From Torymus aiolomorphi (Eukaryota > Arthropoda > Insecta > Hymenoptera > Torymidae), in NCBI GenBank assembly GCA_036365515.1, contig CM070876.1:129064394-129128393 (forward strand): a stretch of 64,000 nt of DNA, read 5' to 3'. The position numbers and the translations under genes are program-made. Below the pieces are notes generated by a model. That model had not been told where the DNA came from and did no database searches. It saw only the letters and a program-made list of their open reading frames with translations. Every line of letters begins with the position of its first letter. The first letter of the stretch is position 1. Below, piece by piece: positions 44,581-55,300 of this stretch.

Positions 44581-46241
44581 CCCATTAACGCGCAAATGCA
44601 CATTTTTGTGAACACATTTTCAAGTACAGAATTCTATTGGAAAAACAAAGTCAGTTTTATACAAAATCCTACATAGGGGGTTTTCGAGGGTGCTCTTTCA
44701 GAATCTGCAACTTATTTTGTAAGAAAAAGTCAGTAAGTGTATTATTTTTGAGTTTTTTTTTTTAAAAAAACAAAAAATTTAATAAAATTTTTTTTTCAAA
44801 TCAATTTTTGTTACTGTTTCTGTTTTTGGATAATCATATTACCGCCAGAAATCGCGGTCCGAATGTCTGGCGTTTCCAAAACACTGGTTGTGAATCTTTT
44901 TTTCCCTTTTAGCTTTTCCAAAATCGCGGATTTTGTGAAACAGCGTAATGTTAAACTTCATGATTTTTTTTCTCGAAATGTATGAACTTAACGAAAAAAT
45001 GTTATAGAACAAAAAATGCTTAGAATCACTCAAAAAATACGTATGAATTTTTTCAGAAGTTTTTGAACCAATTTGTGGGTCACTTGGGTCATTTTTATCA
45101 GAGGTATCCAAATAGCAATTACCAACGCCACTGTCTTGTACAATGTTGCAACAGCAGGTAAGAGCAAAAAAATAGGTACTAAAGATGTTTGTATGGCTAT
45201 TGCTAAAAGCTATTTGGAAAAAGAAAAACATGTAAAGCCCAAATTCAGTAATGCAGTTCAATCAGCAAGTCAAAGAAACTGTTCTAACAAACTAATGTTC
45301 TCTAAGAACTAGAAAGTTCTGCAAGGTGTGTGGTTTACATTTTTGTAAAAACTGTTTTCTCTCTATACATTAAAAAGAATAGAATAAAATATAAAAAATA
45401 TAAAAAATATAAAAAATATAAAAAATAATAAAAATATATAAAAAAAAAGAAGAAGGTTCTCTTGCATCGTCTATGTCCCCATGGTTAGAACTGGGCAACG
45501 CTATATTTTACTACATATTTATAGTGGCAGAGTGATGATTATACAGTCTTCAATCCATTCAACGTTTTGTGTGTTTATGTAACGCATAATTTCAAAATTT
45601 TTTTTCTCGAAAAAAATACACTTTACGAAAAAATTTTATACAATAAAAAGTGCTTAGAATCATTCAAAGAATACGTATGATTTTTTTTTTCAGAAGTTTT
45701 TGAGACATTTTTTTATTTTTCAAAAATGTTAAAAATTAAAAAATTCAAAATTGGTTCAAAAACTTCTGAAAAAATTCATACGTATTTTTGGAGTGATTCT
45801 AAGCATTTTTTGTTCTATAACATTTTTTCGTTAAGTTCATACACTTCGAGAAAAAAAATCATGAAGTTTAACATTACGCTGTTTCACAAAATCCGCGATT
45901 TTGGAAAAGCTAAAAGGGAAAAAAAGATTCACAACCAGTGTTTTGGAAACGCCAGACATTCGGACCGCGATTTCTGGCGGTAATATGATTATCCAAAAAC
46001 AGAAACAGTAACAAAAATTGATTTGAAAAAAAAATTTTATTAAATTTTTTGTTTTTTTTTTAAAAAAAACTCAAAAATAATACACTTACTGACTTTTTCT
46101 TACAAAATAAGTTGCAGATTCTGAAAGAGCACCCTCGAAAACCCCCTATATAGGATTTTGTATAAAAATGACTTTGTTTTTCCAATAGAATTCTGTACTT
46201 GAAAATGTGTTCACAAAAATGTGCATTTGCGCGTTAATTGG
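44581..46241. mobile_element. piggyBac-derived element with ~490-bp inverted ends
   Basis: Flanked by TTAA at 44577-44580 and 46242-46245, the obligatory piggyBac target duplication. The ends are CCCATTAACGCGCAAATGCA and its near-complement. The arms 44581-45073 and about 45750-46241 are almost identical inverted repeats, far longer than standard piggyBac ends. A partial third copy of the arm lies at 45580-45720. The interior keeps only the transposase C-terminus. An A/T minisatellite (AAAAATAT units) is at 45388-45440. Non-autonomous. Confidence 0.85.
45073..45360 (+). pseudogene. piggyBac transposase C-terminal fragment
   Basis: The plus strand encodes IAITNATVLYNVATAGKS and GTKDVCMAIAKSYLEKEK, typical of the end of the piggyBac catalytic domain. 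After a stop and frameshift near 45310 comes KFCKVCGLHFCKNCF (about 45312-45355), the cysteine-rich C-terminal finger that binds the inverted repeats. The DDD catalytic region is absent. The first residues of the frame come from the left arm. Confidence 0.7.
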
Positions 46242-46245
46242 TTAA

Positions 46246-47126
46246 TTTCAATTTTGGTTAACAAAATAAGTTTTATTTAATAACAATATTGCGCAATATA
46301 AAGTCTTTCAGTGTAATGCGCGTCTTATAATTTTACTAAAACAAGGAAATTTTCAAAAAAGTCATTCAGATAAAAAAATTGCAACTCACTAGGCACCAGT
46401 TGTTTTTCTGATATTAAGAATATTGCACGTACGAAACTCGCACGTGGCCGAAGTTTTCTAAGCAGTTTGCTACCCCATTTGGCTGGAATATAATCAGTAC
46501 GTTATTATCGAGTGCAAAAATCCTATATTTCTAAATTCTCTGAGAAGTCGCAAAAGATTCTCCGTGCCAAATTGATAACAAAAAAAATCGTACAGGGGTC
46601 GAACCCTCCCAGAGACTGATAGATTAACCGTCTAGTACAGAAGCCGCAGCAGCAAAAGTCAAGAGGAAAACAAAGAAGAAGAAACTGTCAAAATCAATTG
46701 ATGCGCTATCGCTCGTCTGGACTTTTTGTTTCACAAAATGAGCTGGTCTTCATCAGGTTATTTATATTTTTTCGAAGAAAATGAAATGAGAGCCGTTATA
46801 TATTTAAATATTAATGAATAAACATATTTTATATTTGAGCAATATACTACAATATACTATACAATCGGGGTCGGTGTTTTTTTTTTTTTTTTTTCAAAAC
46901 TGATTTTATTTTGTTTTATAGCGATTTTTCAATTTACAAATTTTAATTTTTTATTTTTTCACTATTTAAAACTGATCTGAATCGTTTTGGTCAGCTTGCT
47001 CGTCTGATCATTGAATTTATATTTTTTATAATAATTTTATGAAGGATCTTTATAGAAGAATTTTTGTATAAGAATGTTAATAATAAAAATTAAAAAATAT
47101 TCGAAATCAGCAAATTTAGTTTGAGG
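46246..47126. other. Non-coding stretch with a tRNA-like fragment
   Basis: On the minus strand around 46575-46640 there is a T-arm-like GGAGGGTTCGACCCCTG preceded by TAGACGGTTAATCTA. It resembles part of a tRNA or the head of a tRNA-derived SINE. No complete cloverleaf is present. The rest is AT-rich with nothing recognised. Confidence 0.35.
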
Positions 47127-47159
47127 AAGTCACGTGCCAATGAATTGGCAGCGGTTTTT
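47127..47159 (-). repeat. Dispersed 33-bp palindromic motif, copy 3
   Basis: ACGTGCCAATGAATTGGCAG then CGGTTTTT, the complement of the motif at 9126 and 14921. Here no gag-like frame was recognised next to it. Confidence 0.6.
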
Positions 47160-47697
47160 CAAATTACAACTAATTTATAATACAATATTAAGAAACATTA
47201 CTGGATCGAATTGAGAATACAGTTGTATTACAGAAAGAAGAATATTCTATGTATAATAGTGCTCTCAAGATTGCAATTAGATATTCCATGAAAAAGTATG
47301 TTATAGACTTTTTGCCAAAATTTTTAGTCCACTCATCACAAACTAACTGAAAAATCTTACGACAACTAACTTGAAATCATCAAATATCATGTTGCATGTA
47401 GATGGGTAGAAATTTTGATATTCGTACTGCTACAGGTAGTCCCATCTCTGACTCTAAAGATTCATGGTTTGAAGATAAAAATTGATTCTCTAAGAAAGTA
47501 AGAAGAAGCTAACGGTCCTAAGAAAACTATATATTTATTTATGTTATATAGAGCTAACCATTATATACAGTGATATCAGATTTTATTCGTTTAACAGTTG
47601 AAATGAAATGTATTAACAAGGTGTAATAAATGTATTCTATCGAAACTACGATAAATTTGTAGTAATTTCATTTATCATTCAATGTAATATTGCCTAG
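47160..47697. other. AT-rich non-coding stretch
   Basis: Nothing coding, repetitive or structural was recognised. Confidence 0.5.
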
Positions 47698-48900
47698 TGT
47701 CACGAGGTGGTTATTATGGCTAAGACGCGTTTTACCTGCACGTCTTAATAGTTCAACTCCGAATCTTTCGGTTCAACTCTCGGAGACCCAATAACCAGAT
47801 CAGGCAGCAGACGCTATAACGTCGTGCAATGCTAAATCTAATCTGGTTACTGACCATGCGATACGCAAGTCGGAGACTCGCGCTTTACTTCTGCCAGGGA
47901 CTCGAACTCCTTACCAGGTCTCTAGTTCGTGTGCCAGCTGCTCAGATGTAGAACGATACGTTCTCTCTAACGTAACGACTGCGGAGGCGGCGGGGAACGG
48001 GGGCAATAACTCGAGCAGTTAAAGTTAATAATAAAAGACTATTGTTTATTGAATAAAGGTGAAGGTTTAGTAAAAGAGTTGTAATATAAATACAGTGAAT
48101 TTAGATAGTCGTGAAACGGATTAAATAATAAAGGAATACGTCGATAATTTGAAATACCCTACCTAACGGTGCACCTAATTGTAATGTGCACCGCGCACGC
48201 GAGGTATAATACGCCACACGTGCACGGTATTCTACGCGCGCGCTCGCCGAGGGAAGCGGCGAGATAAGAGAGTAGTCGCGCTCGCCGCGCGACGCACACA
48301 CGTATAAGTGCGAGAGAGAGAGGGTAGGTGGTGGCGCTGCTAGTACGCGCACCTGTTGTGTGCATTCGCCGGCTTGAAATAACCGGAGGTTCGACCTTGT
48401 CACCGACCTTGGAGGTACTAGAGCCCAGGGTCTCCACTTCTTCCGCACCGGCTCTCTCCGCGAGACTCGTCAGCTTGGTCCTTCATGGTCCCTCAGACTG
48501 TGACAATACCGGGCGAGCGGGTGTTCGGCACGAGGAAGTCGCTTTGTATTGACAGTACGCAGATAGAATCAGCCTGTTGCACTGTCTCGGAACAAATTCA
48601 CGTATTTTCCACGTAAGTACATAAAGTCACACTTCGTATAAGGCAAATGGCCTCAGGGTACTTCACATGTACACTGCTGAGGTTAAACGGGCGTAGCAAC
48701 TAATTATACAACGCGGAGAAGCAATCTAAAACGAAGCGGACTTTTACGCGTGTCTCTGTCGTGAGCGTCAACAACAAGATGGATGCCGGGCGCTCTCGCG
48801 CCGGCACGCTCGTCATATCGTCGATGCAGCTCTAATTCTGATCTCACGCACCATCTAACCTTCGTTATCACGAACTTACTAAATACCGACATACAAAAAA
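47698..48900. other. GC-rich block, possible LTR-type or promoter sequence
   Basis: This block stands out by its CpG content. It begins TGTCACGAGGTGG at 47698, and GTGACA occurs at 48500-48505, an LTR-like TGTCAC...GTGACA pair enclosing ~808 bp. A polyadenylation-like ATTCAATAAACAAT lies on the minus strand near 48040. No target duplication, polypurine tract or primer site was found, so a solo LTR is only a possibility. Open frames on both strands (for example 48101-48448 minus) are unremarkable for such GC content. 48700-48900 is also GC-rich. Confidence 0.3.
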
Positions 48901-49541
48901 GTAAAGACAGAGCGGGAGGCGGGAAAGAGTAAGGAGGAATTGGTGGGAGAAGAGGCGAAAACGCAGAAAATCAGTGAGAGAGAGAGAGAGATACAGACAG
49001 AGAAAGGCTGGTTGAAATTATTTAAAGTTTGAAATGAGACATCTTTCTAGAATGGATATGAATCGATCAATTGAAATCACTTCGGCCAGGGAGAAATGAT
49101 AAGATCTTTTAAATGAATAAAATATTAATAAAGTGAGTTAATAACATTGGAAAAGAATTGTATAAATCATTTTCACTGAATTCATGTCCCTAATCTTTAA
49201 TTAACTAATTTTATAAAATAATTTAATTGTAATATGAGAATAACATGAGCCTCATGAAAGTTTCACACGAGAATCAGATGAGAAGTACATGCGATTTTTG
49301 CGTGAGAATCACATGAGAATCAGGTGAGACTCAGGTAAGTCTCATGTAAGTTTTTTCAGTAAGGATATCTGTGAAGGTGTAAACGTCTGTATACGTGTGC
49401 GTGTAAAAGAAACACAGAGGGGGGAGTGAGAGGGTGCATAGGGGAAGAGGAGGGGGTATATATTATTTTGGACGTTCATTTAACAGCTTGCATGAAGAAC
49501 AAAGCACTCAAAAATCATTATACTTTGCGTACTGTCACAGG
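48901..49541. other. Non-coding stretch with purine-rich repeats
   Basis: It contains GAGAGAGAGAGA near 48978 and short recurring CATGAGAATCAGGTGAGA-like words at 49245-49350. No gene was recognised. Confidence 0.4.
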
Positions 49542-49623
49542 CTCAGTTCGACTGTCATCCGAGCCCTGACGCATCCGCTTCACGATAAGAACTAGACTCT
49601 CGCGATGCTTTCAAGCAAGCATC

Positions 49624-49695
49624 GTGACGTTAGCTCAGTGGTAGAGCGCGGGGTTAAAATTCTCGAGATCGCGGGTTCGCGCCCCGCTCGTCGCA
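49624..49695 (+). tRNA. tRNA-like gene, anticodon AAA (probably a pseudogene or SINE head)
   Basis: A 72-nt sequence folds as a cloverleaf: acceptor GTGACGT/TCGTCGC (6 of 7 pairs, one G-U), D stem GCTC/GAGC with loop AGTGGTA, anticodon stem CGGGG/TCTCG with loop TTAAAAT, T stem GCGGG/CCCGC with loop TTCGCGC, and discriminator A. The loop gives anticodon AAA (Phe codon TTT), which is rarely used because GAA normally reads both Phe codons. T-loop position 58 is C instead of the near-universal A. These oddities, and a truncated second copy at 50639-50665 with the same upstream ~80 bp, favour a tRNA-derived repeat over a working tRNA. Confidence 0.5.
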
Positions 49696-49967
49696 TATTT
49701 TTTACGCGACTAATTCATCTTAATTTATTCTGTCGGTCTCCTGTACGTAACATGTATAAATCTGACATCCCTTGTGCGGCATAGTCCACCTTACCAAGCT
49801 TCCTCAGACATATGACTCTGTCAAGTGAACGAACCTACGGTGTTTCCTACTTTACCCTCCGAAAATTAATAATTATATATATAAAGAATAAAAAAATTTA
49901 CGACACGTTGCGTCTCCCAGGTGAAGATACAGTAACACGGGATTAGAGGATTCCTAGCACACAGTCG

Positions 49968-50408
49968 ATATATGAGGAAATCCACGGAACCTTTAACTGT
50001 TTTGATACTTTTTTCTTAAAGTAATTTATTGCTGCTATTAGTTGAGCGTGCGAAGCACATAAACGAGACAAGGTGTAAAATCTTCAATTTTTACGTAGAA
50101 AACCAGTCCGGTAATCCATATTAGTGTGCCACGCATGCTCAAGTCTGGGGATATAAAAAACTGTCGAAAAAAGTCAACTTTTTCCACTTTTTCCAAAAGT
50201 GGACTTTTTTCGACAGTTTTTTATATCCCCAGACTTGAGCATGCGTGGCACACTAATATGGATTACCGGACTGGTTTTCTACGTAAAAATTGAAGATTTT
50301 ACACCTTGTCTCGTTTATGTGCTTCGCACGCTCAACTAATAGCAGCAATAAATTACTTTAAGAAAAAAGTATCAAAACAGTTAAAGGTTCCGTGGATTTC
50401 CTCATATA
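49968..50408. repeat. 441-bp near-perfect palindrome
   Basis: TATATGAGGAAATCCACGGA at the left is matched by the complement at 50408, and identity holds almost without mismatch to a centre near 50188. It includes GAGCGTGCGAAGCACATAAA, ACCAGTCCGGTAATCCATAT and GAGCATGCGTGGCACACTAA. The central spacer is about 12 bp (CTTTTTCCAAAA-type). No open frame is likely. Such identity between arms implies a very recent inverted duplication, ongoing gene conversion or a sequencing/assembly foldback. Confidence 0.9.
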
Positions 50409-50700
50409 AACGACACAGTGGCGGTCCTCATGTGAAGATACAGTAGGCGAGACTTAGAAGGATCCTAGCATACGGTCGGTATAAAAAGAAGAAAGTTTAC
50501 CCGGAGGATAAATTAAGAACGACGAGGACTCCGTTCTCCCCAACCCCGGAGGTATCACAGACTCGACTGTCATCCAAGCCCTGACGCATACGATTCACGA
50601 TAAGAACTAGACTCTCGCGATGCTTTCGAGCAAGTATGGCGACGTTAGCTCAGTGGTAGAGATTCTGTCGTCCTTCCGTACGTAACAGTACCACACAATT

Positions 50701-51049
50701 ATTTTCATTCGGCTTGTGTGATTGTTGAATACGAAAGATCGAGTTGCGCTGACAAAAATAAAATTCTATACGTGTAAGCGAGGCGGGTGATCCGCGCTCG
50801 AATTTTTTTGTCGCACCGTCATTGCTCCGGCAATAAACATGCGCTTCGCAGTTGTTTTACTGTTATCTGTACCGTTTTTTTGTTTCAGATTACTACTTTA
50901 AGAAAATCAGATGACTCGGTATCTTTAATACGCTTGGTATATCTAAACTGAAAAATTGAAAAGTGAGCTTTCTTTACAGTGTTTTTAATAAACAACATTA
51001 TTTAGATGAAGGAAGTAAATCAATGTATTAACAAAGTTTCCCTACTTAC
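50701..51049 (-). other. Presumed talin intron sequence
   Basis: Between the repeat module and the talin exon nothing coding was recognised. On the talin strand this is the intron following the exon, opening with GTAAGTAG at 51049. A plus-strand acceptor-like TTTTTTGTTTCAG lies near 50889 but leads only to a short frame. Confidence 0.5.
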
Positions 51050-51320
51050 TCTAGAAAGCCAACTTTATGCTTATCTTCTTTATAATCTCCAAACTGTATT
51101 TGACATTGAATTCCTGCGAAAACGCATGCCTGTTCTTGAGTCACTGGATGTGTTCCGTCTAAAATTGCATCTCGAGCTTGAACATATAAGAGTGACAGTT
51201 GAACAGGATCTCTACTATCAATATTTTGGTCAGAAAAAAAGAATTTTCTTCTTAATAATACTGTTTCAGACTCATCGATACCTTGTTCTCTTAAGGTCTT
51301 ACTTGGATCAATCCAATTTA
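51050..51320 (-). CDS. rhea: Talin exon (FERM region), host gene
   Basis: The minus strand reads NWIDPSKTLREQGIDESETV, LLRRKFFFSDQNIDSRDPVQ, LSLLYVQARDAILDGTHPV, then TQEQACVFAGIQCQIQFGDY and KEDKHKVGFLE. This matches the F1/F2 region of the talin FERM domain (phrases RRKFF-SDQN-DSRDPVQL and LYVQARD are highly conserved from insects to vertebrates). Talin links integrin tails to actin. The exon is 271 bp with no stops. It is preceded by a pyrimidine-rich acceptor (TTTTTTATTGTTGCAG, ending at 51321) and followed by a consensus donor (GTAAGT at 51049-51044). It begins with the last two bases of a split codon and ends two bases into the next. Other talin exons were not recognised in the window, so its introns are long. 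The symbol follows Drosophila usage. Confidence 0.93.
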
Positions 51321-51412
51321 CTGCAACAATAAAAAATTATTAACTTAAGTTAATATACAAAACAAGTTTTAAATTAAGTTAAAAAATCTTAATTATATTG
51401 CTATCAAGCTTT

Positions 51413-51601
51413 AAGGGGATATGCAACCCTAATTTCAATATTTTTTAAAATCAACATTCAAACATTTATTTGGAAAAAGACGTCTATCAAGCGCTCCGTA
51501 CACGCAAACACTATATGCAGATTTTTTTCTGGATAATTCTATTGATATTTGCGTGAGTTATGCTCGTTTGAAAAATAACGTCGGTACTCAAATCCCCTTA
51601 A
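51413..51601. mobile_element. TTAA-type MITE, short copy (189 bp with TTAA)
   Basis: TTAA at 51413-51416 and 51598-51601 bound GGGGATATGCAACCC...ACTCAAATCCCC. The termini GGGGAT/ATCCCC are inverted repeats. It is an internally deleted relative of the 51991-52356 copy (shared AGCGCTCCGTACACG, and CTCGTTTGAAAAATAACGTC). It lies in the intron just upstream of the talin exon. Confidence 0.8.
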
Positions 51602-51990
51602 TAAATATTATACTATAAACAAAATTAAATTCTGCAGGCAAGTAAAAGAGAAATAATATAGCAGTACAAAAAAATTGTCTTGACCTGTAACTAGACACAA
51701 ATATCCTTATGTATTTTGACACACTAAATTCGAAATTTTGACACCATCAGAACTGACCAAGCCAATCTGAGTTTTTCATAAAATAAAATATAGAAGAAAT
51801 TTTATGAGAAATCTTCTTTTTATGAGAATGGCAATACTCTATAATCTCGTTCTGTTTAAGGAGGTTCACGAGTTACATAAAACAATAATAATTGCGTAAA
51901 ATTAAGAAATAGCATTTGTTTAGAGCGTCAGAATGATCTCTGAATTTTTTTAGGATTTATTACCAAGCATAATTCAAAACTATTGAGCAT
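51602..51990. other. AT-rich intronic stretch
   Basis: Nothing coding was recognised between the two MITEs. It presumably belongs to the intron upstream of the talin exon. Confidence 0.5.
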
Positions 51991-52356
51991 TTAAGGGGAT
52001 GTGGAGCCCTAATTTAAATATTTTTTTAAATCAACATTGAAAAGTTTATTTGGAAAAAGATGGTTGTCAAGCGCTCCGTACACGTAAACACTATATGCAG
52101 AAATTTTTTGAGTGTTTCTATTAGCAATTTCGTTATCTATGCTCGTTTGAAAAGTAGGTCAATTGCAGATTCCTAACTACCGACAGTACGGTTTTTATTT
52201 AATTAAATAAATTCTCATCATTTTTTTGGAAAAACACGTTTGTCAAGCGCTCCGTATATGTAAATACTATACTCAGATTTTTTTTGGATGATTCTATTGG
52301 TATTTTCGTGAGATATACTCGTTTGAAAAATAACATCGGCACTCACATCCCCTTAA
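51991..52356. mobile_element. TTAA-type MITE, long copy (366 bp with TTAA)
   Basis: TTAA at 51991-51994 and 52353-52356 bound GGGGATGTGGAGCCC...CACTCACATCCCC. Two similar half-units inside (CAAGCGCTCCGTACACGT and CAAGCGCTCCGTATATGT, then TCGTTTGAAAA) show an internal duplication, of which the 51413 copy retains one half. The right TTAA is shared with the next element. A reverse-orientation relative is at 17074-17425. Confidence 0.85.
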
Positions 52357-55300
52357 GGGGGCAAGCCTGGGTTAAAATGACGAAAAAAATCGAAATTTTT
52401 TATTCCATTTTGTTATAGCAAAATTGCTCACAAGTATGCTCCTGAAAACCGTTTTTCAAAATGTAATTTAGTTTTGAAAGTATAGGCAAAATATAAAGTA
52501 ATAAAAATCAGTTTTTTTTTTTGAAATCGTTTTTTTTTCAAATCAAACGCAATAAAATATGTTTAGGCCCCAACAAATTTATTTTAACAGCCACATATAA
52601 TCGTAAACGTAAAAAATATAATTGTTCAAAGAATTTCAAGTTTGTTCTGGGATTTGGCTGTTAGATAGTCGATAAAGTAGAGCACTGTTTTACATGACTT
52701 CTCTTTCTTTTGGAAGCATTGTTGCGCTCTGAACTTTTATATACTTGAAAGTAAGAATTACTTTTGAGGCACTTTTATAATATATTTATTACAAAAAGTT
52801 GCTTTTCAAATAATTGTTTATATTTCAAAAGTGTGGAAAAACTTTTTAAAATATCAGTCTTTTCAAGGCTATTTAAATTGTCAAATTTTTATTTTTTTAA
52901 CGTTTTTAACTATTTTTTTTCTATTTTTTTTCGGTTTTAAAAAGTGTTGTGTAAATTATTGTTATAGTGTAAATAATTAGTTTTTTGTGAATTTAGTATT
53001 TTTTTAATATAGTTTAATAACAAGTGTTTAAAAGCTTTAAAAGTAACAAATAGATTAGAAGAATGGAGAAGAAGAAAGATTATAAAGGTAAAACAAAACC
53101 TGGTGGGCCAAGTCAAAAAAATACTTGGGGAAGAGCTCCAAAAAGAAAAAAAGTATTTTATAAAAAAAGGGAGGAAGGTGAGCCACCCCAAAAAATTCGC
53201 CCCAGTACTTCAGCCAGGAAAATCATCAGAATATTGATATCGAAGCTGGGGAAACCAAGAACAGAATTATAGATATTAATATTTTATTTGAAATTCTGGA
53301 ACAAATCAGTTCCTGTCAAGATTGTCATGGTCAGATCAAGCTATCTGAATTCAACTTTAGAGGACTAGGATTCAAAATTGAAGTGAAGTACGAACAATGT
53401 CACAAGAAAACATCAATAAATTCATGCAAACTCATAGGATCATAGTCGAATGCCTATGAGGTCAACAGAAGGTCTGTATTAGCTATGCGTGCTCTGGGCT
53501 CAGGGCATGCTGGATTATCGACCTTCTGTGGACTGATGGATTTACCATTAACAGTATCTCACAGCAAGTATGATAAATTTAATAAAACTCTTAGTGATGA
53601 TTGTGAGATAGTTGCAGAGAAATCCATGGGTGGAGCTGTTATTCAGGAAGTCGCTTTGACAGTAAGTGACAAATTCGTTGTGTCTGGTATGGTTCGTGGA
53701 GAAAAAGAGGTTTCACTTCTCTTCAAGAAATAAAACTGGAAAAATAATTGACGTCTCAACGAAGTGCAGCTTCTGCAAAACTTGTTCAGCATGGGAAGGC
53801 AAAGAAGATACTTCAGAGTATGAAGAATGGTTTGAGACTCACAAAACAAAGTGCTCGTGTAACCACATGATAGAAATCTTCAAAAGATCTGAGAGCAAGC
53901 ATAGTATTATTTATGCTGGCTATATTGGCGATGGAGATTCTAGAACATTCCACGCCAGTTCAGAAGCTGATTCTTATGGAGGAAAGAGCACTGTAGAGAA
54001 GAAGGAATGTGCTAGATACGTGCACAAGAAAGTAATACACAGCGTATTTTTCATGCATAAATGACTGAAGCCAGTACTATTGAAGCAAGGACTGCAAGAA
54101 GAAGTCGACTCCAACTTGAAGAACTTGATGACTTATATGCAGCTGGTGCATATTAATATCATGTAGGTAACTACACTCACACCGATATTTTTTAATTTCA
54201 ATTTTGCATTCTAACACACATAGATCACAAATGACAAACAGTGAACATTTCAACAACTTTACTTCCTTATAGAGAAAGCTTTTTAATATTATTTTCTCAC
54301 AAATATTGTTTCTTTACAGATGTGAGTTCAAATTAAGTACTTATAACTTCTGCCTCTGAGGTGGCTTACTTTTATATGACATAGTAGGTTATGTCATCCA
54401 CAACTGGAAATATAAACAGCGTCTTTCCAATGGAAATAAAGGCCAAAAAAAGTAGTTTTTTTTTAGTAAATGTGATAAGAAAAGATGCTAAATTCTCTTA
54501 CACAGAAATTCTTTCATTTCAGGTATTGGTTTCAAGTTGAGCATTTAAATTGTATAAAAAGCTTTAGAATATACTTAAAATAATACAAAATAGTATAAAT
54601 TTAAAAATATATTAGCTGTCAGAAATGAAAAAATGGACCTGTGAGTATTCGCAAACAAAACAGGTATAGAAACGTTAAATTGAATTTACTCAAAATTAAC
54701 TTTTTAAAAATATTTAGTCCATTCTCGTTGACTACTTTCTGAACCACTTGATCAAATGAGCTGAAATTTGGTACTCAACTTTATGATACATATTTCTATG
54801 AAATGAACGAAGCAGATTTTTAAAATCATGTGACTCACAGCTGCTACATAGCAACAGGTGGAAAGCGTTAATATCAATACAAAATCTCACTTTTTGTTTA
54901 TTATGATAAAAAATGTTGAATTTATTAAAAATCTGCTCCGCTCATTTTGTAGAAATATGTATCAAAAAGTTGTGTACCAAATTTCAGCTCATTTGGTGGA
55001 AGGGATTACATTGCTTTTAATGTTTATAAAAAAAAAAATTTTCACATTGATTTGAAATGAATCTATTTTTACAAGATTTGAGGTTTAACTTGGGAGCCCA
55101 TCTGAAATTACATACTTATCGACATCCTCGTATTTTCCATTATTTTCATTCAATTTTTGATTTTTATTAATTATCTTTGTCATCCGGTGTTCGTTAACCC
55201 AATACAAACACCGGATGACTGCGATACTTTAAAAAAACTTAAAACTATTTAAATAATGCAAAATGCAACTTAGAAATCTGTAATTGACTCCGATATCCCC
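52357..55300 (+). mobile_element. TTAA-bounded transposon carrying Mutsu-like transposase remnants (2.94 kb)
   Basis: It is flanked by TTAA at 52353-52356 and 55301-55304. It begins GGGGGCAAGCC and ends ...GATATCCCC, so the first few terminal bases (GGGG) are shared with the adjoining MITEs. The plus strand encodes parts of a cysteine-rich transposase (see 53063-54160). Long internal inverted repeats occur at 54751-54828 against 54924-55003, and a small hairpin (GTCATCCGGTGTT / AACACCGGATGAC) is at 55180-55220. TTAA target use with short GG termini is compatible with Kolobok-type or piggyBac-type elements. The boundary call is an inference from the TTAA pair. Confidence 0.6.
53063..54160 (+). 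pseudogene. Mutator-like (Mutsu-domain) transposase remnant
   Basis: From the ATG at 53063 comes a basic N-terminus (MEKKKDYKGKTKPGG), then CQDCHGQIKL with a LGFKIEVKYEQCHKK zinc pair (about 53315-53410). Next are AYEVNRRSVLAMRALGSGHA (about 53450-53510), STFCGLMDLPLTVSHSKYDK, a VS-x-x-x core disrupted near 53680, KCSFCKTCSAWEGKE (53762), CSCNHMIEIFKRS, YAGYIGDGDSRTFHAS (53915-53960) and KKECARYVHKKV. These motifs in this order are those of the Mutator-like transposase (Mutsu) domain widespread in insects. Stops and frameshifts near 53444 and 53680-53720, and a deletion after 54060, leave only the C-terminal LEELDDLYAAGAY-like tail (54110-54155). Inactive. Confidence 0.7.

Larger units (their letters stand above)
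49542..50700. repeat. Duplicated tRNA-bearing module and flanking direct repeats
   Basis: The ~90 bp preceding the tRNA-like gene (CGACTGTCATCCGAGCCCTG, and GATAAGAACTAGACTCTCGC, 49550-49615) recur at 50570-50632 and again lead into GACGTTAGCTCAGTGGTAGA, but that copy is cut after the D arm. A second direct repeat (GTGAAGATACAGTA, then ATCCTAGCA) lies at 49921-49970 and 50431-50482, bracketing the palindrome. Confidence 0.7.

Noticed and set aside
44839..45983. Pair of similar frames in opposite orientation (…HNQCFGNARHSDRDFWR)
   Set aside because: They are the same non-coding piggyBac inverted arm read from each side.
47698..48505. Firm call of a solo LTR (TGTCAC...GTGACA)
   Set aside because: No target duplication, primer site or second copy was found, so it is kept only as a possibility.
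50889..50950. Plus-strand terminal exon after TTTTTTGTTTCAG
   Set aside because: Only about 20 codons before a stop, no conserved sequence, and opposite in strand to the talin gene.
51006..51332. 108-residue plus-strand protein
   Set aside because: It is the antisense of the talin exon and shows no domain of its own.
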